Positions 14,432 to 22,587 of a DNA stretch of 24,871 nt are shown one piece after another. Position 1 is the stretch's first letter, and each line of letters begins with the position of its first letter. A model generated the notes under the pieces. That model made no database searches, was not told the origin of the DNA, and was given only the letters and a program-made list of their open reading frames with translations. The stretch covers positions 1 to 24,871 of the forward strand of contig CAYJGW010000039.1 in the NCBI GenBank assembly GCA_964369425.1, read 5' to 3'. This DNA comes from CAUPWF01 sp964369425. Its GTDB lineage: Bacteria; Bacillota; Clostridia; Lachnospirales; Lachnospiraceae. A program made the translations under genes and the position numbers.

Positions 14432-15949
14432 TTATACATATTTTGCGGCAAGTGTCATGATTTCTTCTTGTGTTGCTGTCTTTGCATCCACAATTCCTGC
14501 AAGTCTTCCATTGGACATTACAAGTATTCTATCACAGATTCCAAGCAACTCTGGCATTTCTGAAGAAACTACCATGCAACACTTACCTTTTGTAGCCTGC
14601 TCGTTAATCAATTGATAAATCTCGTACTTTGCCCCTACATCGATTCCTCTTGTAGGTTCATCTAAGAGCAGTATCTCTGGATCTTTTAGTAACCATCGTC
14701 CAATAATTACCTTTTGTTGATTTCCTCCTGATAAGGATTGAATTGGTGTTTTTTGTGAAGGAGTTTTAACCTTCATCGAATCAATGACCCATTCTGTATC
14801 TTTCTTTATCCTACTATTATCTAAAAGCCCAGCTCTTAAGTATTTACACAGTGTAACAATGGTTGCGTTCTGATTGATTCCAAGCACAGGGAATATCCCT
14901 GTCGTTCTACGCTCTTCTGTTAAAAGTGCAAATCCATTTCGAATTGCCTGTCGTGGATGTTTATTCGCAATCTTTTTCCCTTCGATTGTAATCTCTCCAG
15001 ACTTCATAGTTGCATATCCAAAAATATTTTCTAGAAGTTCTGTTCTTCTTGCTCCTACAAGTCCAGCAACTCCAAGCACTTCTCCCTTTCTAAGCTCAAA
15101 TGAAACATCTTTTATTGTCGGCTCGTACATACCTGTAAGATTTTCAGCCTTCATATAGACGTCTCCGACTTTATTGGTCTTTTCCGGGAAACGACTTGTA
15201 ATCTCACGCCCTACCATCTGTTTGATAATATCATTCATCGTCAAATCTTTCGACGGCGTAGTGGATACATATTTTCCATCACGCATAATTGTAACCACAT
15301 CAGAGATTGTAAGAATTTCATCCATCTTATGCGAAATATAAATCATTCCAACGCCACGATCGCGTAACTTATTAATAATTCTAAATAAATGCGCTACCTC
15401 TTTATCTGAAAGTGAAGAAGTCGGTTCATCCAAAACCAATATTTTTGCATCGTATGAAACTGCTTTTGCAATTTCAATCATTTGTCTTTCAGATACACTC
15501 AAAGTACTCAACAATGCTCTTGGATCAACCGGTATTTCTAAATCTTCCAATACTTCCTTCGTCTTTTTATACATGACATCTTGGGAAACGATTAATCCCT
15601 TCTTTGGATAGCGCCCTAGCCATAAGTTATCCATCACATCACGCTTTGTCACTTGGTTCAATTCCTGGTGCACCATGGCAACTCCATGCTCTAAGGCTTG
15701 CTTTGGATCTGAAAATCTTGCTTCTTTCTCATCGATCAATATCTGTCCGCTGTCCTCAATATAAATCCCAAACAAGCATTTCATTAACGTAGATTTTCCT
15801 GCACCATTTTCTCCCATGAGTGCATGAACAGTACCTCTTTCTAATGTGAGTTGCGCTTGATCAAGTGCTTTTACTCCCGGGAATGCCTTGTCAATATCTA
15901 TCATCTGCAACAGTGTCTTATTTTTTGTTACTGCAGCTTTTTTTTCCAT
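14432..15949 (-). CDS. mglA: Galactose/methylgalactoside-type ABC transporter ATPase, two-domain
   Basis: The 505 residues hold two ABC domains in tandem. The first has Walker A GENGAGKST (46-54), signature LSVSERQ (150-156) and Walker B ILVLDEPTS (170-178). The second has the degenerate Walker A GLVGARRTE (296-304) normal for MglA/RbsA/XylG, signature LSGGNQQK (406-413) and LLLDEPTRGID (427-437). So one canonical and one altered nucleotide site are expected, as in the family. The start follows AAGGAG by eight bases. The gene sits between the binding-protein and permease genes in the usual BAC order. Confidence 0.93.
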   Translation of the reverse strand: MEKKAAVTKNKTLLQMIDIDKAFPGVKALDQAQLTLERGTVHALMGENGAGKSTLMKCLFGIYIEDSGQILIDEKEARFSDPKQALEHGVAMVHQELNQVTKRDVMDNLWLGRYPKKGLIVSQDVMYKKTKEVLEDLEIPVDPRALLSTLSVSERQMIEIAKAVSYDAKILVLDEPTSSLSDKEVAHLFRIINKLRDRGVGMIYISHKMDEILTISDVVTIMRDGKYVSTTPSKDLTMNDIIKQMVGREITSRFPEKTNKVGDVYMKAENLTGMYEPTIKDVSFELRKGEVLGVAGLVGARRTELLENIFGYATMKSGEITIEGKKIANKHPRQAIRNGFALLTEERRTTGIFPVLGINQNATIVTLCKYLRAGLLDNSRIKKDTEWVIDSMKVKTPSQKTPIQSLSGGNQQKVIIGRWLLKDPEILLLDEPTRGIDVGAKYEIYQLINEQATKGKCCMVVSSEMPELLGICDRILVMSNGRLAGIVDAKTATQEEIMTLAAKYV

Positions 15950-15972
15950 ACGTCAGACTCCTTTACTTGATG

Positions 15973-16011
15973 AACGAACTTGTGGAGGGTTTCCCCTGCC
16001 ACAAGTCCGTT
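15973..16011 (-). other. Strong intercistronic stem-loop between mglB and mglA
   Basis: In the minus-strand RNA, ACUUGUGG pairs perfectly with CCACAAGU. Inside them, separated by one bulged C, AGGG pairs with CCCU around a GAAA tetraloop; further pairs (AACG with CGUU) extend it at the base. No uridine tract follows. Hairpins at this place usually protect the binding-protein message from 3' decay and lower downstream expression, which would give excess MglB over MglA/C. The structure is clear; the role is inferred. Confidence 0.75.
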
Positions 16012-16027
16012 AACATTTTTCTATGTG

Positions 16028-17104
16028 CTATTCAATTATATCTTCTGGGTATGGTGTATATGGGAAGAAGATATTTTTTGTACCATCTTCAAAGCTATAC
16101 TCTGTTCCTTCTAATGGCTCTTTTCCTTCTGCTACGTTTAATGCAACACTTGTTACATATTCAGCGATAAGGTCTGGATTTTGTCCAGCAGAACCTAACA
16201 TTTGACCAGCATCAATATAAGTTTTTGCTTCTTCAGTTGCATCTACCCCGATGATTGGTACTGCTTTTTCTCCATCGTTGTTCCAACCTTGCTCTTGAAG
16301 TGATTTCATTGCTCCAATTGCGATACCATCATTGTTACAGAATACTAATTCAACACCATCCGTATCACTAACTGGATTAGAAGAAAGGAATGTATCCATC
16401 GCATCTTTACCTTTGTTTGTAGACCAGTCATCTGCTAAGAAGTCAGTTCCAAGTTGTACAAGCTCTGGTTTTCCTGCTTCTACAAATAATTCATTTGTTC
16501 TAGTTACACTTGCCTCAGTTCTTCCATTTGCTTCTGGATGAGAAAGATCCGAGCGAATCATAACATACTCAATTGTTCCATTTCCATTTCTATCATACTT
16601 TTCATAATCAGGTAGAATAACGCTTGCTGCAATTTCACCTTGCATCAAACCACCACCTCTAGCATCTGAACCAACGAACCAGCAATCTTCATAAGAATCA
16701 ATAACTTCTGCATCTGGTTGTTGGTTGTAGAACAAGATTGGAAGCCCCGCTTGCTTTGCTTTATCTACTACTGTCTGTCCAGAAGAGATATCTGCCATAC
16801 CAACAACAAGCATTGTAGCTCCTTTTTGGATTGCGTTATCGATTTGGTCATTTTGTACGTTTTGTTTTGCTTCACTATCGTTGAAGCTATAATCAATTCC
16901 AGCTGCCTCATACATAGGCTCTGCTGCATTCATAACTGCATTTTGTTGCGGATCTGAGAAGTTGTATACAAAGTGCTCTAACATTACATCTCCACTTCCA
17001 CCTTCTGAGCCACCATCTCCAGAATCTGATCCTCCGCATCCTGATAAAGTTCCAAGTGCTAATGCTAGACAAGTTCCATACACTAATAAGTTTTTCTTCT
17101 TCAT
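16028..17104 (-). CDS. mglB: Galactose/glucose-binding lipoprotein of the mgl transporter
   Basis: This 358-residue periplasmic-binding-protein-type lipoprotein has a short signal peptide and lipobox TLSGC (C23), followed by a Ser/Gly-rich linker. The chief diagnostic is DRNGNGTIE (171-179), an EF-hand-like calcium loop matching in position and pattern the one of E. coli glucose/galactose-binding protein. It is followed by YVMIRSDLSHPEANGRT, which aligns with the YVLLKGEPGHPDAEART region of that protein. The C-terminal half contains the expected EEAKTYIDAGQMLGSAGQNPDLIAEYV segment. The start follows AAGGAGG. It is the first and probably best expressed gene of the operon, directly downstream of the sensor cassette and behind its own promoter. 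Ligand: glucose, galactose or a galactoside, inferred from family features. Confidence 0.9.
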   Translation of the reverse strand: MKKKNLLVYGTCLALALGTLSGCGGSDSGDGGSEGGSGDVMLEHFVYNFSDPQQNAVMNAAEPMYEAAGIDYSFNDSEAKQNVQNDQIDNAIQKGATMLVVGMADISSGQTVVDKAKQAGLPILFYNQQPDAEVIDSYEDCWFVGSDARGGGLMQGEIAASVILPDYEKYDRNGNGTIEYVMIRSDLSHPEANGRTEASVTRTNELFVEAGKPELVQLGTDFLADDWSTNKGKDAMDTFLSSNPVSDTDGVELVFCNNDGIAIGAMKSLQEQGWNNDGEKAVPIIGVDATEEAKTYIDAGQMLGSAGQNPDLIAEYVTSVALNVAEGKEPLEGTEYSFEDGTKNIFFPYTPYPEDIIE

Positions 17105-17146
17105 TTTCTCTTTCCTCCTTGAATTTATGTTGCTTAAGTTGAGGTT

Positions 17147-17175
17147 ATTGTAAAATACTGAAGATAAACTTACAA
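17147..17175 (-). promoter_or_regulatory. Promoter of the mgl operon
   Basis: Minus-strand TTGTAA (17170-17175) and TACAAT (17147-17152) are 17 bases apart, about 43 bases before the mglB start. With one flanking base each, the two boxes form an inverted repeat (ATTGTAA and TTACAAT). Upstream (17176-17277) is a very AT-rich A-tract region with two TGAAA copies, where a YesN-type regulator could bind, but no clear operator is visible. Confidence 0.6.
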
Positions 17176-17277
17176 TATAATAAATTCTTTTGTTTTTACA
17201 CTTTCATTTTCTATTTTTCAGTTTTTTTATGATATTTTAATATTTTTTGTGTTATCTTATGAAATCATAATCTTTTC

Positions 17278-18258
17278 CTACTCATCCACTTCAAAAGGGA
17301 ATAAAATGGTCTGAATTTCTTTGTCATACATATTCTCTTTTGTAACAATGTGTACACCCGTATCTATATTTCCTTCTTCCACCGGGTTTTCGTGCAACAG
17401 CTGAATTGCATTTTGTGCTCCTAGATATCCCATAGCAAATTGATTCTGAGCCACAATTGCATCAAGCACCCCTATCTCTAAATAATCGATTACCCGATTG
17501 TTGTTATCAAATCCTACTGCAATCAAATCTTCTCTTCCCATTTCTGCAATGATATCTCCCATAGAAACCGTTACAATTTCATTAAAGGAGGCAATTGCTT
17601 GAATCTGTGGGTTTTCTTCAATCAACGCTCTTGTTCCACGCATCGCATCTTCTTCTGTGGAAAGGGTCTTTTCTGTCTCTAAAACAGTTATGGAATTATA
17701 CTGCTTCACTGCATCCGTAAACCCCTTCATGCGATCTTCTAAGTTTTGTGTATAGACTTCAAAACCTAATATGCCTAGCTCTCCTTGATAATTCATTAAC
17801 TGAGCAATTTCTTCTCCCATCTCAAAGCCAGCCTTATAGTTATCTGTTGAAATCCGCACTTTCACATCCTCTACATTTACATCGCTATCAATTACTACTA
17901 CTTCAACTCCTTGATTAATTGCATTTTGTACAGACTTTGCCAATCCTTCATAGCTGTTTGCTGAAATGATGATCGCATCATATCCTTCTACAATCGCATC
18001 TTCTACAATCTGAATTTGACCTTCTATATCTTCCTCATGAGAGGTAGAAAGCACTACCCCTACTTCGTTATACTCTGCTATAGCTGTCTTAAATCCATCG
18101 ATTGTAATTTTCCAGAAACTAGATATCTGGGATTTCGGTATGAACAAAATCGTATATTGCTCCGATTCGGAAGGGGCTACATTTTCTGAAGATACAAATG
18201 TAAATGTAAAAACAAAGATGACGCAAAGTATGAGTATAACTAAAACTCTTTTAACCAT
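17278..18258 (-). CDS. Sensor sugar-binding protein of a three-component system (RbsB/XylFII-like)
   Basis: This 326-residue protein has an N-terminal hydrophobic helix (about 5-24) without a lipobox, so it is secreted or membrane-tethered by an uncleaved signal. A type I periplasmic-binding domain follows (Peripl_BP_4-like): YTILFIPKSQISSFWKITIDGF, then DAIIISANSYEGL, VVVIDSDV, and the AVGFDNNNRVIDYLEIGVLDAIVAQN block near the end. It differs from mglB in sequence and anchoring. Its reading frame overlaps the end of the histidine kinase gene by eight bases, so it is made with the kinase. This matches clostridial XylFII-LytS/YesN modules, in which a binding protein presents sugar to the kinase's extracellular domain. 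The start follows GGGAGG. The ligand is probably the sugar imported by the adjacent mgl system (inference). Confidence 0.85.
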   Translation of the reverse strand: MVKRVLVILILCVIFVFTFTFVSSENVAPSESEQYTILFIPKSQISSFWKITIDGFKTAIAEYNEVGVVLSTSHEEDIEGQIQIVEDAIVEGYDAIIISANSYEGLAKSVQNAINQGVEVVVIDSDVNVEDVKVRISTDNYKAGFEMGEEIAQLMNYQGELGILGFEVYTQNLEDRMKGFTDAVKQYNSITVLETEKTLSTEEDAMRGTRALIEENPQIQAIASFNEIVTVSMGDIIAEMGREDLIAVGFDNNNRVIDYLEIGVLDAIVAQNQFAMGYLGAQNAIQLLHENPVEEGNIDTGVHIVTKENMYDKEIQTILFPFEVDE

Positions 18259-19969
18259 GTTCTTCCTCCCCTTCTATGATCGGTAGTTTAATGGTAAATG
18301 TTGTACCTTCATCTAACTCACTCTCAACCATCACCCCATACTCATCACCATAATAAATCTCTACTCGATTATGTACGTTGATTACGCCAATTCCCGTCTT
18401 ATTACTATCTGCTCTATAAAGTTCCTCAATTTGCTCTTCATCCATCCCTACACCATTATCGATAACTTGGAGATAAATACTCTCACCCTCTCTATATCCT
18501 CTCACTACAATTTCCCCTTCATCTACCATCCGATTCAACCCATGGTAAATTGCATTTTCTACAAAGGGTTGTAACAGTATTTTCAAACATCTATAATCCA
18601 AGATTGATTCTTCCACTTCAAAATAATAGGAAAATTGATTCTTATATCGAATGTTTTGGATTACTAAATAACTCTCAACGTGTTTGATTTCCTCTCGAAT
18701 TGTAATCTCATCTTTTCCTCTACTTGTGGAGATTCGAAAGGTATTAGATAACGCGGATACCATATGTGCTGCATCTTGATTGCCACCTTCCTCACATAAC
18801 CAGAAGATGCTATCTAGGGTATTGTACAAAAAGTGAGGATTAATCTGTGCTTGCAACGCCTTTAATTCGAACTTTTGCAGTTCTTTTTCTTCCTCTACAA
18901 TTTTTGCCATCAACTTTTTAATTCTCTTTGCCATATGATTGAAAGATGATTGCAGATCCCTAAACTCTTTGATTCCATGCTCGTCTTTTTCTATGTAGGA
19001 ATCCATATCCCGCTCAAACAATTGCATAGATTTAATCAATCGGTCAATCGGTCTTGTCAATCCTCTAAATAGAATGATAACCAAAACTAAAGAAATAAAA
19101 AACACGCTCACTAGCACGATTGCTGCATATTGCATGAACTCTTCGGAACGCCTTGTCACAAGTTCATCAATATTGCTCACACCTACGATATGCCACGTTG
19201 TCCCCTCTATCCCACTATGGGAATATATATTAGATTGAGTTGAAAGTGTTGTCTTTTCATATACCGCAGGTAATAAGTCTAACTGTTCATCTTGTAATTT
19301 TGAATAAATAAGCTGTTGCTGAGGATGGTATACAATATCTCCATTATCATCTGCAATAAATACATATCCGATGTCCCCTATATGAATTTTATCTATATAC
19401 TGGGAAAACTTATCAAATTGCACATCCATTGCTATATAAACGTTTTCGTTTTCTATTTCTTTCTTTGTAACAAAAGTAACCACCCAAGGGTAGTATTCTT
19501 TAAACATATTATTAACATGAGGTTGAGAGATATAGTATTCCTCTCCACTACTCAGCTCATCAACAAATAGAGATAGGTTGCGATCTCCATCTTGATTTTC
19601 CTCTTTTAACTTCGTTCCCAATTCTCCACTATAACTCAAAAGTTCTCCAGTTTCATCATACGCTCCTACCATAACAACATCTGAATTTAGGTTCGTAATT
19701 GTTTCTAAGTCCTCTAACTCTGTATTGAATTTCACCCATTCTAAAAGTTCTACTTTTTCTTCAACTAAGGATTCAATGCTCTTTGCAATGTTTTGAGTTG
19801 TCTGCTCCGTATTTTGCATCGCAATCTGCTCATTGCTTTGATTGTATCTCGATAACAACACAGTTGCCGTTAATACTAGTACGATAAAGGTATTCAAAAG
19901 TGTAACAAAAAGCACAATTCCATTGATTGGTATTTGATGTATAATCGTATACAATTTCTGTCTCATCAT
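18251..19969 (-). CDS. Sensor histidine kinase, LytS/YesM type
   Basis: The 572 residues read in order as: first membrane helix (about 16-40), large extracellular dCache-like sensor (about 45-278), second helix (about 281-302), HAMP (303-358) and coiled coil. The His_kinase domain carries the phospho-acceptor in INPHFLYN (H379). The HATPase domain has N-box PFVENAIYHGL (E471, N472), DNGVG (504-508) and GIGVINV (526-532). All catalytic motifs are intact. It lies 13 bases after the response regulator gene and overlaps the sensor binding protein gene. Two ATGs stand side by side at the start, with AGGTGAG just before. It should phosphorylate the YesN-type partner in response to a liganded binding protein. 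Confidence 0.93.
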   Translation of the reverse strand: MMRQKLYTIIHQIPINGIVLFVTLLNTFIVLVLTATVLLSRYNQSNEQIAMQNTEQTTQNIAKSIESLVEEKVELLEWVKFNTELEDLETITNLNSDVVMVGAYDETGELLSYSGELGTKLKEENQDGDRNLSLFVDELSSGEEYYISQPHVNNMFKEYYPWVVTFVTKKEIENENVYIAMDVQFDKFSQYIDKIHIGDIGYVFIADDNGDIVYHPQQQLIYSKLQDEQLDLLPAVYEKTTLSTQSNIYSHSGIEGTTWHIVGVSNIDELVTRRSEEFMQYAAIVLVSVFFISLVLVIILFRGLTRPIDRLIKSMQLFERDMDSYIEKDEHGIKEFRDLQSSFNHMAKRIKKLMAKIVEEEKELQKFELKALQAQINPHFLYNTLDSIFWLCEEGGNQDAAHMVSALSNTFRISTSRGKDEITIREEIKHVESYLVIQNIRYKNQFSYYFEVEESILDYRCLKILLQPFVENAIYHGLNRMVDEGEIVVRGYREGESIYLQVIDNGVGMDEEQIEELYRADSNKTGIGVINVHNRVEIYYGDEYGVMVESELDEGTTFTIKLPIIEGEEEHG

Positions 19970-19982
19970 CTCACCTAAATCC

Positions 19983-21566
19983 TTATACTAATTCAGCGTT
20001 TTTTTTGCGGATTGCATTTGGCGATTGGTTAAAATACTTTTTAAAAGAGTAGGAAAAGTAGTACTGATTCGCAAATCCACACTCTTCTGATATCTCACGA
20101 ATCTTTTTATTTGTAGTCAACAACATCTCTTTCGCCTTTTTCATTCGTGCCTCTACTAGTAGTTCTACAAAGCTCTTTCCTAGCGTCTTCTTTATAATAC
20201 TAGACAGATAATTCGGCGAACAGTGGAGTCTTTCCGCCAGCACACTGAGATTGATATCAGGACTTTCAAATTCAGTTGTGATAATATGTGTCGCTTCTTT
20301 CACTAAAAAACCAACATTCTTTTGTCTTTGATTCACTATGCCTGCAACTACTGAATCTCCTAGGTCCACTATCTCTTCTTGTATCTTCTCTTTCGTTGCA
20401 TTAAATGTGATAAACTTTGCAATTACAGACTTAATTTCGCTATCGTCACTAATCATCTTCCTTACTTTAAATAGTACCGAAAGAATTTCTAATACGTAGG
20501 TATTGAACTCTTCACCACTTACCCGCTTTTCCTGCAAACAAGAAAAGATTCCTAAAATTCCTTGTTGTACAGCTTCTTTATCACCTGCTATGATATCTGC
20601 TTCAAGGTCATGTAATAATTCTTGAATGCCGATATCCTCACCTTTTGATACAACATCTTTAATATGTACAATCTGTTCGTCTGATTTATTGATGGATATC
20701 ACCGCATTATTAGCCTCCAAAAAAGCGATGTGGGTCTGCATAAAATCACCGTAATAATCACTCTGTGCATAGTCCACTTCACAATTCATATGTCTTTTTG
20801 CTGTCAATACAATATCCTTTGGCAATATACTTAAATACTTATCTAAATTACTTTCCATTCCATAGGCAACTGTCACCACTCGGTCTCCATACAAAAAGCA
20901 TTCGCAAGATACGTATTTTTGAGAAATAATTCTCACAATGTTCAACAAGCGCTTATGAAACACTCCATCTGTTCGATCTTCTCCCTTATACTTTGTAACA
21001 CAAGTTACATAATAATTATTCTCAATAGCCTCCTTTGGAATTGCCATATTTACATTTGTAAAATACTCTTCCACTTGCCACTTTGTCACTGCACCTGTAA
21101 TTAATTTCGAAAGAAACAAATCTTTTTTCACATCTTGCAATTCTTTTAACACATCTAACTGCGTATCAATATCCAAGATTTCTGATACCTTTTGATCAAA
21201 TTTTTCTTTAATCTGGGTAAATTCCTCCAAGATTTGCTCACCTGTTATCGGCTTTAAAATATATGCCATAACATTATAACGAATCGCCTGTTTCGTAAAT
21301 TCGAATTCATCGTATCCGGATAAAAACACAATCTGCATATGTGGTTTTAGCTCTCTTGCCTCCCTTGCTAATTCAATCCCTGTCATAATCGGCATCTTAA
21401 TATCACTAATCAATAAATCCACATCCTGATTCTCTATAAAATCTAAAGCCTCAATTCCATTGGAAGCCTCTCCAATAATTTCAAATCCAATACTGTTCCA
21501 ATCAATTGCTTTTCTAAACGCTCTTCTAATATTATCTTCATCATCCACAATCAATATGCTATACAT
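19983..21566 (-). CDS. Response regulator, YesN type (receiver plus AraC DNA-binding domain)
   Basis: The receiver domain (about 1-120) has the acidic pair in ILIVDDE (D8, D9), the phospho-acceptor D55 in LLISDIKMP and the late KP pair (ILKPITGEQ). A long middle region (about 130-420) is the usual linker of YesN proteins. The last 100 residues form an AraC double helix-turn-helix, with EISEECGFANQYYFSYSFKKYFNQSPNAIRKK. The start is placed at the ATG at 21566 (MYSILIVDDE): GAGG lies nine bases before it, while the in-frame ATG at 21575 abuts the same GAGG and leaves no spacing. It is read with the kinase and sensor binding protein, and its obvious target is the mgl promoter 2.8 kb downstream on the same strand. 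Confidence 0.92.
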   Translation of the reverse strand: MYSILIVDDEDNIRRAFRKAIDWNSIGFEIIGEASNGIEALDFIENQDVDLLISDIKMPIMTGIELAREARELKPHMQIVFLSGYDEFEFTKQAIRYNVMAYILKPITGEQILEEFTQIKEKFDQKVSEILDIDTQLDVLKELQDVKKDLFLSKLITGAVTKWQVEEYFTNVNMAIPKEAIENNYYVTCVTKYKGEDRTDGVFHKRLLNIVRIISQKYVSCECFLYGDRVVTVAYGMESNLDKYLSILPKDIVLTAKRHMNCEVDYAQSDYYGDFMQTHIAFLEANNAVISINKSDEQIVHIKDVVSKGEDIGIQELLHDLEADIIAGDKEAVQQGILGIFSCLQEKRVSGEEFNTYVLEILSVLFKVRKMISDDSEIKSVIAKFITFNATKEKIQEEIVDLGDSVVAGIVNQRQKNVGFLVKEATHIITTEFESPDINLSVLAERLHCSPNYLSSIIKKTLGKSFVELLVEARMKKAKEMLLTTNKKIREISEECGFANQYYFSYSFKKYFNQSPNAIRKKNAELV

Positions 21567-21596
21567 CGCTTTCATCCTCTTCCATTTGATATAGTA

Positions 21597-22469
21597 TTAC
21601 ACTTTCTCACCGCTCTCGATCTCTGTATATATAACTCTATTGTTCTTCTTATATTCTCTTGGAGTACAATTCACTTCACTTTTAAATACTTTTGTAAAAT
21701 AATTATAATCAAAAATTCCTACTGATTCCGCAATTTCCCCTATCCTCATATCCGTTTCTACCAATAATTTTTTTGCCTTTAACACCCGTAACTGCTTAAT
21801 ATGTTGCATAATTGGTATTCCATAAAGGCTACTAGTCACTTTGTAAAAATTGGTCTTTCTATACTGGAATTTTCTGCATAGCGCTTCTACATTCAAGTCC
21901 TCAGATAAATGCTCCAGTATGTATTCATCCATTTCCCTTGCTAATGAATCTTTCTTCTTTGTCACCATCTGGGTATTACTGATGTGTTGACTAAAAATCT
22001 CCATTAAGTTTTTTGTGGCCTTTATTTTAGCAAACGCAATTTTATTACTTTTCTCATATTCATAAGACAATTTTTCTAAATCAATCTCATGCCCTTCAAA
22101 ATGTTGACATATCTTTTCGAAGTTATTGAGATAGCTATCTTCCCCATAAATCTGTCCTGCCATGATATATCCCACAATCGTCTGATTCATAGTGATTGGA
22201 ACAATAATCTCATAAAGACCTGCATGGCAAGTATACAGCACTGGTTTTTTTGTCATCTCGCAATGACTAAAATATTTAAAATCATCGTTTTTGCAACAGT
22301 TGTATAGCGCTTCATCTTCTCGAATAATGCTACAAAAGTTCGATAGTCTACTGGGGTATGCATACACTTCTTGATATTGTTTATCAAAAACAGCTACTCT
22401 ACAGTCAGTTAGCACATAAAAATCCGTCAATAACTCTTTTATTTCGACCATATTATAAATAATTTCCAA
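21597..22469 (-). CDS. PocR-domain AraC-family regulator
   Basis: The N-terminal half (about 8-165) is a PocR ligand-binding domain. A set of cysteines (C46, C58, C59, C70, C81) is spread over the SNFCSII, NCCKNDD, SHCEMTKKP and YTCHAGLYEIIVPI blocks, then IVGYIMAGQI. The C-terminal half (about 185-280) is an AraC DNA-binding domain with IAESVGIFDYNYFTKVFKSEVNCTPREYKK. PocR domains are thought to sense small metabolites such as propanediol, and the cysteine set suggests a bound metal or redox input. The likely start is TTG at 22469 behind GGGAG; an ATG at 22451 is the alternative but has no good binding site. It faces the UroD gene across a 118-base intergenic region and is followed by the response regulator after 30 bases, so it may share a transcript with the sensor cassette. 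Confidence 0.88.
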   Translation of the reverse strand: MEIIYNMVEIKELLTDFYVLTDCRVAVFDKQYQEVYAYPSRLSNFCSIIREDEALYNCCKNDDFKYFSHCEMTKKPVLYTCHAGLYEIIVPITMNQTIVGYIMAGQIYGEDSYLNNFEKICQHFEGHEIDLEKLSYEYEKSNKIAFAKIKATKNLMEIFSQHISNTQMVTKKKDSLAREMDEYILEHLSEDLNVEALCRKFQYRKTNFYKVTSSLYGIPIMQHIKQLRVLKAKKLLVETDMRIGEIAESVGIFDYNYFTKVFKSEVNCTPREYKKNNRVIYTEIESGEKV

Positions 22470-22587
22470 AACTCCGATTCTCCCTTGAACAATTTTTCTA
22501 TTTTTTCGACTAACATTATCTATTATATTATACTAATTGACTATATAATGCAACATATAATAAACGAGAAAAAAAGGAGTGAGTATT
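22470..22587. promoter_or_regulatory. Divergent AT-rich promoter region between the PocR and UroD genes
   Basis: This 118-base region is extremely AT-rich from 22511 to 22563 and holds several TATAAT-like boxes. On the minus strand a perfect TATAAT (22527-22532) with TGTTGC 17 bases upstream is the best candidate for the pocR side. On the plus strand TATAAT occurs at 22544-22549 and 22556-22561, with TTGACT at 22537-22542 too close for either. No unambiguous promoter for the UroD gene can be chosen, consistent with activator dependence. Confidence 0.45.
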
